Positions 10,265 to 21,118 of a DNA stretch of 64,000 nucleotides are shown piece by piece (positions within the stretch are counted from its first letter, which is position 1; each line of letters opens with the position of its first letter). Where the stretch lies: NCBI GenBank assembly GCA_030411725.1, contig MU839831.1, forward strand, positions 1-64,000, read 5' to 3'. Source of the DNA: Echria macrotheca. Its lineage: Eukaryota; Ascomycota; Sordariomycetes; Sordariales; Schizotheciaceae. The notes under the pieces are model-generated. The model worked only from the letters and a program-made list of their open reading frames with translations. It did no database searches and was not told the origin of the DNA. Both the position numbers and the translations under genes were made by a program.

Positions 10265-13200
10265 ATGATGTCCAGGTTGCTTTCTGCTCTAGGGCTGGTA
10301 TTTTACCTCAGTCTATCGTTATTCAGCGAATACACTTCGGCTCAAAGCTGTAGCGTGGCGGCCCCCTGCGAAGTTGGATGCTGCAACAGCTTTGGTTACT
10401 GTGGCTTTGGTCCAGATTGTGAGGGCCGTTCGTATGAAGATGACCACGTGCTGACACTTTCGTAGACTGCGGCAAGACATGTGTCAAAGATTGTGACAGG
10501 AAGTCTGACTGCGACCCTGGCCATGGAAAAGAATGGTCAAAATCCGAGAAGTGTCCCTTGAACGTGTGTTGTTCGAAGTACGGGTTCTGTGGTGTAAGCT
10601 CAATGCTTTCCTCCTTAGGTACCTGGACGGGCGAGGCACGAGCTAACACGGAGATAGACTACCAAGGACTTTTGCGGCAACAAAACGGTCAAGCGTCCCT
10701 CGTGCTCAAGCAATAATGGTCTAAGTCGAGTAATCGGCTATTATGAAGGGTGGGCGGCTGGCCGATCTTGCAACGCAATCTTCCCAGAGCAGATCCCTGC
10801 CGGCGTTTACTCACACATCAACTTTGCCTTTGCCACAATCGATCCCAAGACGTTCCACGTGAAGCCATGGGACGCAGCAGATGTCGGTCTGTATGAACGC
10901 CTGATGCTCCTGAAAAAGAAGGACCCCTTTCTTAAAATCATGGTGGCCATTGGTGGCTGGGCTTTCAACGATCCCGGCCCAACACGGACGACATTTTCCG
11001 ATTTGGCAGCCTCCGTATCTCGCCAGAAGGCATTCATTGACTCCTTGGTATCCTTCATGGCCACATACGGGTTCGACGGGATTGACGTGGACTGGGAATA
11101 TCCAGAAGCTGACGACAGAGCGGGAAGGGCTGTCGATTTTGAGAACTATCCCAAGTTCATGGCGCGTCTAAAGACGGCGCTGAGTGCAACAGGGGGTCGG
11201 AATTTACTCAGCATCACTCTGCCGGCGTCCTACTGGTATCTGCAGCATTTTGACCTAAAGTCTTTGGTAGGTTCAGCATGTTTCGGCAATGTCTTTATCC
11301 TGACACAGAGCAGGCAAAAGAAGTCTCTTGGTTCAACGTTATGTCTTACGATCTGCACGGGATGTGGGATTTTCCCAACAAGTGGACAGGTCCCTATCTC
11401 AACGCACACACGAACCTGACTGAGATATCCGATGCTTTGGATCTCATCTGGCGTAACGACATCAAGCCAGAAATGGTGGTTCTTGGACTCGGCTTCTACG
11501 GTCGAGCGTTCCGGGCGACTTCCCAGTCCTGTCTTGAGCCCGGCTGCACATTTCAGCAGAAGCCCGCTGAAGGGGGCAGATGCAGCAAGGAGCCGGGAAT
11601 ACTGCTCAATTCAGAAATCGACCAAATCGTGAAGGAGCGGAACATCAAGCCGAAGCTATACAAGGATGCGGCCGTGAAGGTAGCGACCTGGGCAAACCAG
11701 TGGGTTGCGTATGACGACGAGGAAACGTTCGGCATAAAATCGACGTTCGCACAGAGCCATTGCATGGGAGGCCTGATGGTTTGGGCAATCAGCCATGACA
11801 CGGCCGACGCAAAGTACAGCAAGGCAATTGCAAAGGTTGCTAACCGCAGAGCAGGCCCGCAGGCAGCGCTGTCTGATGACAGCCCCGTTACATCCACCAC
11901 TGTTCCAATCCCACAGTGCAAGTGGATGGGCTGCGGAGAAGGCTGTCCATCCGGATGGATACACATGAAGCGGAGCGACAGTGATAGGCATGACGACAAC
12001 GAATACATGCTTTGGGATAAGGGCTGCGAGGATCCGATCGGCGGGACCCGCCCCTTATGCTGCCCAACAGACAACCCGCTCCCTCAGTGCGGCTGGTACA
12101 CACACCACAACGGCGCCTGCGAACCAGGTTGCCCCAGCGGCTTCGTCGAAACCGCGACAACCGACGCTGCCTGCCGACATGCCTACCAGTCAGCCTGCTG
12201 CAAGATCAGCAAGAGCACCGACCTGTACACAACATGCGAATGGGGCCCTTGGCCTGCTTGTGACGCGCTGAAACAATGCCCTTGGAAGGATTCCTCCAAG
12301 AACACACTGGTGGCAACATCTATCATCGGTCTGGGCGGCTCACTGTGCGACGACAGCAGCCCGGGACGACAGCAGCGCAAACTGTGCTGCAACAACAAGG
12401 ATAGCAACAAGACCTGGAAGAATTGCAAATGGTATCAAGAACTCCTTGACAATGACGAATATTTCAAGCTTGGGTTTAACACCTGCAAACCCACTTGCCC
12501 AAAGGATCTTGTTCTTGTGGCCCAGGACTTGGGCGATGTCAACGTTGATGATCCGAACAACGTGTCGAAGTGTGTCGCGGGTGGGCGGGCCAACTGTTGC
12601 GAGGCCAGTTATACGTACGAGAAGATCACCCCGAACCCGGTTCTGGACGAATACCGGCAGAGTGCACAGCAGTATCTCCAGGCACCCACCTGTCCCAACC
12701 CGGATTCGGTTTTTCGCAAAAGGTCATCAGGAATGCCTAGCAGCAAAGACCTTATTTTAAAGCGATCAGATCCAGTATATTATTCGCGCACGTCGGAGTT
12801 ATTACTGACGCTTTTAACTGGTGCAGCTGCACAGGCTATGCTGGACGCTCTTGGGAGGATATGGGACAGCACCATCGGACAGCTGTACACGAACATGAAG
12901 ATTGCCAATTTGCGGGACTTTGCAAAGACGCTATCCGCCTGGACCATCATGGGACCGATCTATGTCACGCACAAATTTCTGTGCCTGCCAGATTACTGGA
13001 ACGACCGCATTGCCTTCTGGCTCGGAACGGCACCAACCGGCACTCAGCTTCTCGATTGTGCAACTGGGAAGTGTAGCACAAGCAGCAAGCCTAACACCGA
13101 CTATGGGTGTCTTGCCAGACAAGATCCCGATGGCCCGGGGTTTGTAATCCAGCCCAACAGTATTGATACGGGATCATCCAGCGCCGAAGTCGTGAGGACA

Positions 13201-14536
13201 CACTTGAATGCGACCAGTAACCAATCACACAGAAACGGAACGGTCCTAGTGGAACGAAAATTGGGGCGGCGTGGCAATTCACGCGACTTCGACGTTAAGA
13301 TCAGTGACCCCGACACAGGCCAATCATCCTCTTTCAGTGTGACTCTTCCAGCTGTAAGTACATCACGAGTGTGCGCAAAAATTCGAATGTCGCTGAAGAT
13401 ACTCAAGTACCCGAGTGCGGGGCCCTCAGGGCTCGACGGGGACGACCCTCTAAACGACGAAGTGCTTGATGTGATTGACTGGGATGACTGTACAGAAACT
13501 CGCATCAGGCGGTACAGTCTGCCCTACGGGGGTCGATATGTCGCAAGTACGTATCACCATGACATCTTCCCTGTGAAACCACCGCTACGGAGAGCAACGG
13601 AATAAGCTAACTGGGTACGATTGCTCCTAAGCTGAGCACCTTATCGAGGGTCAAATGATTCCCCTATTCATACAACATGCGGTCGCGGGCACGTAAGTGG
13701 ACATGTACCAATCTGGATTGGGCATTCGGGTTATCTCACGACTTGTGGTAGTCTTCCTTCAGGCAGGAGGCCTCGGACTCCCCGGGTTCCCGCAGCTTTC
13801 TTCCTCGCGATGAGGAGAGCCGACCTTCCAGTACAAGATCTGCCGCCTCTCCCGGGGGGAGCAGTCTTGATCAGAGGATTGGACAGAATTATGGAGTGCC
13901 TGGGAAGCGAGACAAACAGAGCGAACTTTGTCCTGTGTCAAGTCGATATCAACGCGATGAAAGCTCTAGTAAGTTTAAGACCCATATAATATGGCCAGTC
14001 TAGTGACTCTATGAAAAGATTATGGTCGGAAAAGAGCCAATAAGTCGAGATATCATGGCAGTCATCATCCAGACCGATCCAGCACAAGCCATTGCAGGTA
14101 TCCGATATTCCATTGCCGCAATTCGTTATATCAACTATCGCGGGACGCCGAGCGTCAATGTGCGGCTTGGAAATATCGTGAACAACGTTCACTCTGAGTA
14201 AGTCGGGCCATATGGACGATCCCACATTGTTGAAGCATCTCCAACTGAGGGATCCCTTACGATAATAGGCTGAGCTTCCTCGGAGACCATTACAACTCGC
14301 AACCTGGAAACGAGAACAATCAGGCCCAAGTGTCCAACTACTGGGCTGAGTGGGCTGTTGACCACATGGAGTGGGCGGGCAATCATGCGCAGACCTGGGC
14401 CCGTGAATGGCTCCAGAAAATGAAGGAATTCTGGAGTAAACAGAAAGGGGACTTCGCAAAGAAGATACTGGCAATGATAGCCGTGTTGGAGGCTGAGGTA
14501 CCGGACCTGATCATAGACACGGATTTCTTCCCCTAG
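10265..14536 (+). CDS. GH18 chitinase, killer-toxin-like (subgroup C)
   Basis: Eight exons give 1,282 aa: 10265-10418, 10466-10593, 10658-11266, 11314-13546, 13632-13692, 13752-13968, 14019-14197 and 14269-14536. Introns are 47-85 nt with GT/AG ends and the phases all close. A signal peptide (1-26) is followed by hevein-like chitin-binding Cys clusters (GCCNSFGYCGFGPD, CCSKYGFCG; about 28-100). The GH18 barrel (about 110-460) contains FDGIDVDWEYP, with the catalytic Glu near residue 241, and VSWFNVMSYDLHGMWD. A long Cys-rich region follows (repeated CPSGW/CPSGF, CEWGPWPAC), then a C-terminal tail with EHLIEGQMIPLFIQ. This matches subgroup-C chitinases, which resemble the alpha subunit of yeast zymocin. 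An extra 45-nt in-phase intron at 13354-13398 is possible. Several stops seen in the unspliced frame fall inside the introns, so the gene looks intact. It probably degrades chitin of self or rival hyphae. Confidence 0.88.
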
Positions 14537-14817
14537 GTGGGAGACAGCAGTGATCCGTGGGCTGTTTCCGACAGTCTTGGCAGCTGACACTAGGTATCTT
14601 CTTGAACACAATCGGAATCTTGGCGATGTGCGCAGGGCCAGCTGGTCAAGCCAAGGGATGCAAAAGCCTGCGGAATACATACTCGCTTTGCTTAGGCTAC
14701 TCCTTGGAGAAATAAAACTCCTTTCCATCGCCTTCGGCCTCACATATCAGAACCAGATGACTGCCGGCTATCAAATTTCCTTAGTTTGATGGATTCAGGT
14801 AGACACATCCCCTCGAT

Positions 14818-15498
14818 CTACGCAGCCCAATATCCTTCCCCTCTCCATACCACTGTCTGCGCCCCATTATTGCTCCGCGGCGCAATTTGATCAATCTCCA
14901 GATCCTCCCCCATCCTAGCCCACAGGTTGTGTGACACCCCAATTGCTATCTTCCACCAGCCCCAGTAGCTTTGGACAAACCCTCTCTGGTTTGGTTTGAC
15001 AAAATACTCCTCCGCCTTGTACTTCGCATCGACGACCTTCACCCACCCCTCATCCAACCCCGTCGTCAACACATCCGTGTCCGCGACCAAGAAGACAAAC
15101 ATTTGGCGCAACTTGTGAGGCCGCTCTTCAGCCTCTCCATCGACAACATCGACCATAGCCCCCTCATTCTGTATCTCGTCCAAATGCATCTTACGCAACT
15201 GGTCAAGATCCATCCCATCATACAGCTTCTTATCAGATTTGAAATCAGTTTGAAACGCCTCCCAGAGCTCCTGCCGGATCTCTGTCGCTCGCGATGGTTT
15301 CTGGGGGAGCGGAGTACCAAAGGGTTTGCCAAAGATCTCTTCGAACGTTTTGTGCTCAATCTCCTCGATAAGTCGCGCCCAGCGCGGCTCGCTTTCGGGG
15401 CTATAATCCGTTCGATAAAGAGTGAACCCCCAGTGACTCAGGTCGGCCTGTTCAACATCGTAGAGGATTTCCCAAGCGCGGTCGGAGCTGACTACCAT
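14818..15498 (-). CDS. unknown protein, paralogue of the 5309-5965 gene
   Basis: Single exon, 226 aa, from ATG 15498. I do not recognise the family by name, but it matches the broken copy at 5309-5965 over its whole length. Shared blocks are WGFTLYRTDYSPES, the central LRKMHLDEIQNE, LVADTDVLTTGLDEGW, DAKYKAEE and a C-terminal IDQIAPRS-like end. There is no signal peptide, membrane segment or zinc motif, so it is probably cytosolic. It is rich in charged residues and Trp. It lies 282 bp downstream of the chitinase on the opposite strand, so the two genes converge. With its paralogue it brackets the chitinase/LysM genes, which suggests a shared history or a job tied to that cluster, such as protection against the secreted enzymes. 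That last point is conjecture. Confidence 0.75.
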   Translation of the reverse strand: MVVSSDRAWEILYDVEQADLSHWGFTLYRTDYSPESEPRWARLIEEIEHKTFEEIFGKPFGTPLPQKPSRATEIRQELWEAFQTDFKSDKKLYDGMDLDQLRKMHLDEIQNEGAMVDVVDGEAEERPHKLRQMFVFLVADTDVLTTGLDEGWVKVVDAKYKAEEYFVKPNQRGFVQSYWGWWKIAIGVSHNLWARMGEDLEIDQIAPRSNNGAQTVVWRGEGYWAA

Positions 15499-16247
15499 GG
15501 TAGTATGAGATCGTTGCGCAGAAGTGTAAGACTAGAAGAGATGAAGCTGGGAGCGGTTGGGAAATGGAGGGCGTAGAAAGCGGGGTGCGGCGCGGTGCGT
15601 TTAAACGGAAGAACGCGTGCAGAAGATGCCCGTGTGAGGTGGGGCAAACGACGGCTATACTCCGTACTGTGCGGGAAAGACGTCGGAACTCGGACAAATA
15701 TATATTGATTTTGCGCATTCGTCATAGGGCTTGGGTGAACCCGGCCATCAGGTGTCGGGACTGGTCGGTGTACAGACACGGATAGGTAGTCACCATCGCG
15801 GAAAAAATGTACCTGGGTAGGGTTATTTCATTACTCCCACATGGCTTGTAACCCGAAGCCTACCTACCTAGGTAGGTACATGGTGGCCCCACTTGGGGGT
15901 GATGTGGGCGACAATACAGGCTGTTGATTGGCTATCGTAAGCCCAGTATCGATAACGAAGGTGCAAGGCAGGAAACTCAAAGATCGAACGCTTGCGATCC
16001 TCAATAACCAAGTCCCACAACCACCACCGCCGCCACCATCACCACAAATTATTCAACTTAAGACGCTAGTCCTCGTGGTGGCATCTGAGATGTACAATAC
16101 CCGAGAGTGTATCGTGGTACCTTTTTTGTCGTCGCGGCGGCAGTTGACAAGGTTGGCGCTATCACTACATATATCCGGTCTATCATGGGACGCACCGGGT
16201 ACATAAAGCCATCTGTTCCTTTTCCCCAACCCTCACTTCAGCCTGAC
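15499..16247. other. intergenic with ACCTAGGT palindrome
   Basis: No gene seen. Positions 15861-15878 form a perfect 18-bp palindrome, TACCTACCTAGGTAGGTA. A CCACCACCGCCGCCACCAT-like simple run lies near 16020-16045. The left part should hold the promoter of the 226-aa gene. Confidence 0.5.
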
Positions 16248-16688
16248 CTAAGCGTCAGCTCCCGCCCTCACACACCTCCAATCACTACTCGACCACCCAT
16301 AAAACCTCATCAAACTTCCTGTCTGCGGCCCATAGATCCCATCCACATCATTCCCCTTCAGCCCTAACTTCTTCTGCATTGCCTTCACCGCCGCCTTCGT
16401 CTGTGATCCGTAATCACCATCTACATCGAGATTCGCACCATAGCACTCATTGCACGCGGTCTGGACCTCCCGCACGCCGGCGCCCTTTGCACCGGTGTTC
16501 ATAATGCAGTTGGTGTTGAGGCGGCCGCTGCTGGAGAGTGCGGGGATGGAAAGGTGGTAAACGGTAACGATGCCATTGGAGAGAAGGTTGACATTTTTCA
16601 GGGAGGTTGTGGTGCAGTAACCGTCGGCAGCGAGAACAGGGGGGGTAGTGGCGAGGGCAAGAAGGTTGAAGCCTGTGCTGAGCTTCAT
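16248..16688 (-). CDS. small secreted peptidoglycan-binding-like protein
   Basis: Single exon, 146 aa, using ATG 16688, which places a signal peptide first (MKLSTGFNLLALATTPPVLAA). A longer upstream frame has no supporting features. The C-terminal half carries the peptidoglycan-binding (PG_binding_1) fold pattern: VREVQTACNECYGANLDVDG, DYGSQTKAAVKAMQKKLGL and DVDGIYGPQTGSLMRFYGW, that is, two repeats of V-D-G-x-Y-G-x-Q-T. There are several cysteines, consistent with an extracellular protein. The fold binds bacterial or other cell-wall polymers. No catalytic domain is attached. In this context it may be another cell-wall-directed secreted factor beside the chitinase and LysM proteins; a role against bacteria is only a guess. 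Confidence 0.75.
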   Translation of the reverse strand: MKLSTGFNLLALATTPPVLAADGYCTTTSLKNVNLLSNGIVTVYHLSIPALSSSGRLNTNCIMNTGAKGAGVREVQTACNECYGANLDVDGDYGSQTKAAVKAMQKKLGLKGNDVDGIYGPQTGSLMRFYGWSSSDWRCVRAGADA

Positions 16689-17787
16689 TTGGATTACTGT
16701 GGTTGTTGGTTGTGTAGAACCTTGAGGACGGTGCTGGTAAGACTGATTTGAGTGGCCCCGGTGAAATAACGGACCTAGAGGCGAGCGACAGGATCTTTGT
16801 ATTCGTTCCTGGCGTCGTATGGGCCAGACCACGCGCTCTCATCTGGAGCTGTGGTGGTGCAAGCTGATGCGCTGGACATCGATGCGATTGGTCGTGCAAT
16901 TTTGGGAGCCCGCTAGCGAAGTGTATCGCCCATTATTAGAAGCGGGCTGTGAAAAGATGGGGTTGCGTTGAATGTTGCTTCCGAGTTGAATCGGAGCTGT
17001 GTTTTTCCGTCTTACGAACATAGAAAAGTACCTACCTACATGTACAAGACAGAGTTCCGGGCGCAGGAAAAAAAATACTTGCATTACATCCAATCGCCAC
17101 CAATAAAGCATTGACAACCTATGCTCGGCAGCTTCACCGCACAAGATATACAGCTGTTAACTTATCCGTTCTCTCCACGACGGCACCTCGGTAACCGTGG
17201 CCCCGGTTTCTCCGTCCTTGTCCCCCGCGAATCAAAACCCGCAGATGTAAATAGCCGGGCACCACTGGGTTACGAGTATCTAGGCGACCCAGACGTTTCA
17301 CCCATGAACCTTTGATGCGCCGTGGGTTCAGTCCCTGCGCTGGATACCTTATGTTGTCGAGTGGCAAAATGGAACATGGGGTCGACTAAATCTCTCAGGT
17401 CTAGTTGAGTGCCTAGACATCACGAACGGGACGGGTCTGACGTCAAGTACTAGAAGAAGCGCTGTTGGACTAGGTTTTGGGAGACTAGATCTAGATCGAT
17501 AGCTGGTCGAGTGTGAGATCGAGCAACACGGATTGGAAGGAGCTAGCGGAGGTGAAGACTTGGAGCTCTGGAGAATGCATGTGTCTTAATGGGCCAGCCT
17601 GTTCCAATTGCAATGGGCTCACACGGATAACCATGAATTGTCAAGATCTTATTCTGGCTATAACCGTACCTAGTCAAGTGATCGAAGGAAATATCCAACA
17701 TCCCTCTCCCAAGCCGCTTCTGGCTCTCCTGCAACTCGCCTTCGCGCGCTTCCGTCATATGGACATATACCATGAACATATCCTTTC
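16689..17787. other. intergenic, no gene supported
   Basis: About 1.1 kb with only short open frames and no family signal on either strand. GTACCTACCTACATGTAC at about 17028-17045 is another ACCT-type motif. The left end should carry the promoter of the small secreted protein. Confidence 0.5.
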
Positions 17788-18180
17788 CTATTTGCCTCTA
17801 GTTGGATGCCATGTCGACTGGTCTGGTTTAATGATCAACCCTTCTGCGGTCGTATGAATGTTGGCGTCGGAAAGTTCCTCAGGGACACTTAATGGTACGG
17901 GCTTTGGCTTCATCGCTTGCTCGTCGACAATCCGAACCAGGGCTGCGTTATCGTCGCACAACTTTGCGGCCTCGACAGCCCGGCTGAGTCGGTCGGCAAG
18001 ATCTGATGTAATCTTGTTGGCTGCCTCGAGGCTTTGGATGGCCTGGAGTACAGCATCGTGTAGTTCAAGGGACGTATTTCTCTCCTTGATTGTCTGCGTT
18101 GCGCCTTTCAGGGCCTCAAGACCGGATTCATCGAGAATGAAACCGATGGCTTTGAAAACGTCCGGGTTTTCGGAACCCAT
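17788..18180 (-). CDS. hypothetical helical protein, 130 aa
   Basis: Open frame of 130 codons from ATG 18180 to the stop at 17788. An upstream in-frame ATG at 18297 would add 39 residues, but those look like 5' leader. No family is recognised. The sequence is predicted to be mostly alpha-helical (AVLQAIQSLEAANKI, LADRLSRAVEAAKLC) and is acidic. There is no signal peptide and no membrane segment. The helical repeats and lack of low-complexity DNA argue for a real protein, but codon use alone cannot settle it. It is the last gene before the transposon block. Confidence 0.4.
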   Translation of the reverse strand: MGSENPDVFKAIGFILDESGLEALKGATQTIKERNTSLELHDAVLQAIQSLEAANKITSDLADRLSRAVEAAKLCDDNAALVRIVDEQAMKPKPVPLSVPEELSDANIHTTAEGLIIKPDQSTWHPTRGK

Positions 18181-19033
18181 TTCGCTCTCGGTATGTCCGC
18201 TGTTGAAAGTGATGTTGAAGAAGGTGCAGTGCGCTGTGACGCTTTGGTTGTGCTGTTTTGAAAGACAACCACCATAGTCAGGATGACTCTTCAACACTTT
18301 TAAAAACCTTTATATGTACCAGGCCGACGGGTTCCCCGGCCTCATATATAGTTCAGCTGCCTCTTCAGCGCTCCCTCGGTCATGCCCGTATCCAGGATGG
18401 GAAAGGATGGCCGAGGCCTTCAGCTCCCCAGGCTGGCTGTAATGGGCTCCTTCGTAAGCCTCTCGCAATCCAAGTGGTTGAAGTGGGCGACAGATGCGGG
18501 GATGTGAGACACCCGAGTCGGCGACATGCCTAATGCAGTATACCGGATAGGCCGACCCAGCCAGCCACTTCCATCGTCCGCATGCTAGATCCCGCTCTTC
18601 GTACCGAGGGAGAAGTTGTACATCCGTAACAAACACGAAGCTACCTAACAACACAGGACACCACGCCAGGACAACTTCCCAAACTAGTGGCCACACAATA
18701 CAAAACTACCTAGGTAGGTACCTACCCATGTCACGGACAATACCGGGTTGCCCAGGGGGAAAGAGTCTCCGGTTGATGAACAGAGAAACGGAAGCTCCAC
18801 GCCGAGAAGCTGAATGTAAGGCTGGTCGTGTGTCAGTACCTCAGGTTCCGAAACCGATGATAGGTGGGAAATCGCCCCGTGCGGACAACGAAGAGCAACA
18901 AATGACGTGCTTTTAGCGCAAACTGAATATGACATGGCATTTGGAATTACATGTACCCTCTGTGACAACCGATTATCTGAGTTATTAGGTATGCTGGCTG
19001 CTAAGATTTTAGGTTCTAGCTGATATCGAGGGG
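18181..19033. other. intergenic up to the transposon block
   Basis: No gene supported. Two overlapping ACCTAGGT palindromes lie at 18706-18726 (the second, GGTAGGTACCTACC, at 18713-18726). A TGTCACGG string at about 18728 resembles the MITE ends described further right, but no partner end is found. GC content falls toward 19000. Confidence 0.5.
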
Positions 19034-19041
19034 TTACAAAA

Positions 19042-19125
19042 GAGATTTGATAGGTGCGCATAGCAACTTTTGATACGTGCGCATAGCCCCCACTTTTTTT
19101 CAGCGGCCAGTTGCTACCAACTGCT
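19042..19125 (+). repeat. left terminal inverted repeat
   Basis: About 84 bp starting GAGATTTGATAGGTGCGCAT. It contains two copies of a GATASGTGCGCATAG unit 22 bp apart. It matches the reverse complement of 28047-28131 with only a few differences plus one length change in a T run. Confidence 0.85.
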
Positions 19126-19731
19126 AATAACTGCTAAAATAATATCTCGGTTTTTAATAAATAGTAATTTTAGGATAACCCCCTTCTATATTATAACTTA
19201 TTAATAAATAGAATTAGTTATAAGGTATATATAATTATTTAGTATTTTTAAAAAATTTAAAAAGTAAAATAAAAAAACTTATTTTTATAAAATGAAGTTT
19301 AAAATATTAATAATACTACTATTTTTACTGCTAATAGGCAGGTGCTTGCAGTGTTATTTTATTTAATTATATAGGTTGTGTTTTATAACTTTACTATATA
19401 GATTTTTTCCCTTAAAATATAACTTAAATCCTTTCCTTCCTATTTTTTACTTTATAATTAACTTTAATTTATTACTTTTACAGCTCTTCCATACGATTTT
19501 ATATATACGATTTTAATAATTATATATATATTATATATAAAAAAGGAAAAAATATAGTAAGTGTAATGATTAAGTATTAAACCTATACTTAATAAGCTAA
19601 TTTTTTAAAAAGATTATTAGAATTTTAAGGTTAATACCTTAAAACCCTAACTTTAAATATATATTAATATAACCCCGGTTAAAACTATAACTGCGAGCGC
19701 TTATAAATTTATTATATTTTTGTTAAACGAT

Positions 19732-20218
19732 TGTTGAAGTGCAGCTATTAGTGGCTTGTGGCAGTGGTGCTTCCACTGCTATAGGGGGTTCTTACAGGGA
19801 CCTGTGCTGCCTGCAGGGCCGCTACCGGACCTGCTGTGGTCCGGACCTTCCGGGGATCCACACCCCTGACTTAGGGGTTAGGGGCTAGTACTTACTGGGA
19901 AATCTACTTTACAGGGGATCCTACTTATTATAGGATCTACGGCCCCAGAAGGATTCCCCACATACAATCCTTTTCCTTCTACTTGCTCCGGCACTTTCCT
20001 TCAGCTATTATAGCTACTATACGCCTATATTAGGCCTTTTCCTTACTCCTATAGATAGTTTTAGACAGTTAAGTATCTTGTTATTTTATTTTTCTACTAT
20101 TAAATCGATTATAGTAAGTTATCCGCTTTCTTTAGTAGTGTTATTGTATTGACCTGTGCAGCGCCACTTAGTTACTTTCGCTACCCTGGCTATTAGCTAG
20201 ACCCTGTACCGTTTAATA
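19732..20218 (+). repeat. left LTR of the copia element
   Basis: 487 bp, starts TGTTGAAGTGCAGC and ends CCGTTTAATA, where the right LTR ends CCGTTCAACA. It keeps more GC than the right LTR, so RIP acted unevenly on the two copies. Confidence 0.88.
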
Positions 20219-20477
20219 GGTTATAAGCTTAGTTAGTATTACTCTAAATTAAACCTACTATACGCTTCTATACTAAGATGGCCGAAGATGTTGCTATAAG
20301 TAATTACCCGGAGCTTTTTGCTACTAATAACTCTGGAAACCCCGGTATCGCCACTATAACTGACCTCCGGGCTTTACGAGAAGATTTCTGATTACTTAGT
20401 GAGTAAGTTTGATTCTTTGCTGATTGCTATAATATATCTTTTTTTAATAGGGTTTTTTTAGCTTTTTTTACTAGTTA

Positions 20478-21118
20478 GGGTGTGTTCTTTTCATCTGGAT
20501 TTCTTGCTAAACGCGTTTGCTGAATTTCAAAATTCAGAAAGTCAGAAAACCGATGCTGAACCGGCTATTCCTCGGCTGGTAAGTCCATTGACCCCACTTG
20601 CCAAGTCGTGCAAGTCAGCACACAGCAGCATCGTGTTCTTGTGCCTTGCAGTGCCTTGTCGGGCAAGTCGATGCCTTCCACCAGCTAAAATATATATAAA
20701 TTAGTATTGTATATCCCTTGGACTTTGAGTTTTGTGAAGACCTTTGATACTACTATCGGTGCGGCTCTTGCAAAGCTTCGAAAACGATAATGCTGTGCAG
20801 CCCTATAAGTGCGCTGTATTTATAGCGCTGTTGGGGTATAGCTACCTGAAAATTATAGTGGATTACAGGGCAAATTCAGCAAAATTTACGAAATTCAGAA
20901 GCCAAAAAGCTCCTGAACTTTCCAGCAGGAATTTCAGCAAAATCCAGGCGATGTGATTGGGTGCAGCTAAAAAGTGGGTCGCTTGTGGGCCTGTTTTGCT
21001 GAAATTCTGGAAAAGTGGCATTTTTCAGCAAAAAAGATTCAGATGCCACTGGAACGATTTTCTGGATACAGTTCAGCAAAACGATTCAGCAAGAAATCCA
21101 GATGAAAAGAACACACCC
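20478..21118. mobile_element. 641-bp PIF/Harbinger-like MITE
   Basis: The ends are long inverted repeats beginning GGGTGTGTTCTTTTCATCTG (left) and its complement (right), near-perfect for more than 30 bp. Flanking TTA triplets at 20475-20477 and 21119-21121 form a 3-bp target duplication. A GGG start and a TTA duplication are typical of PIF/Harbinger elements. No transposase frame is present; the short frames inside have no family signal, so it is non-autonomous. The interior repeats TTCAGCAAAA-like words many times. Unlike the copia DNA around it, it is not AT-biased, so it arrived after that DNA decayed. Confidence 0.85.

Noticed and set aside
18728..18746. TGTCACGG string like the MITE ends
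   Set aside because: No opposite end and no 5-bp duplication nearby; probably chance.
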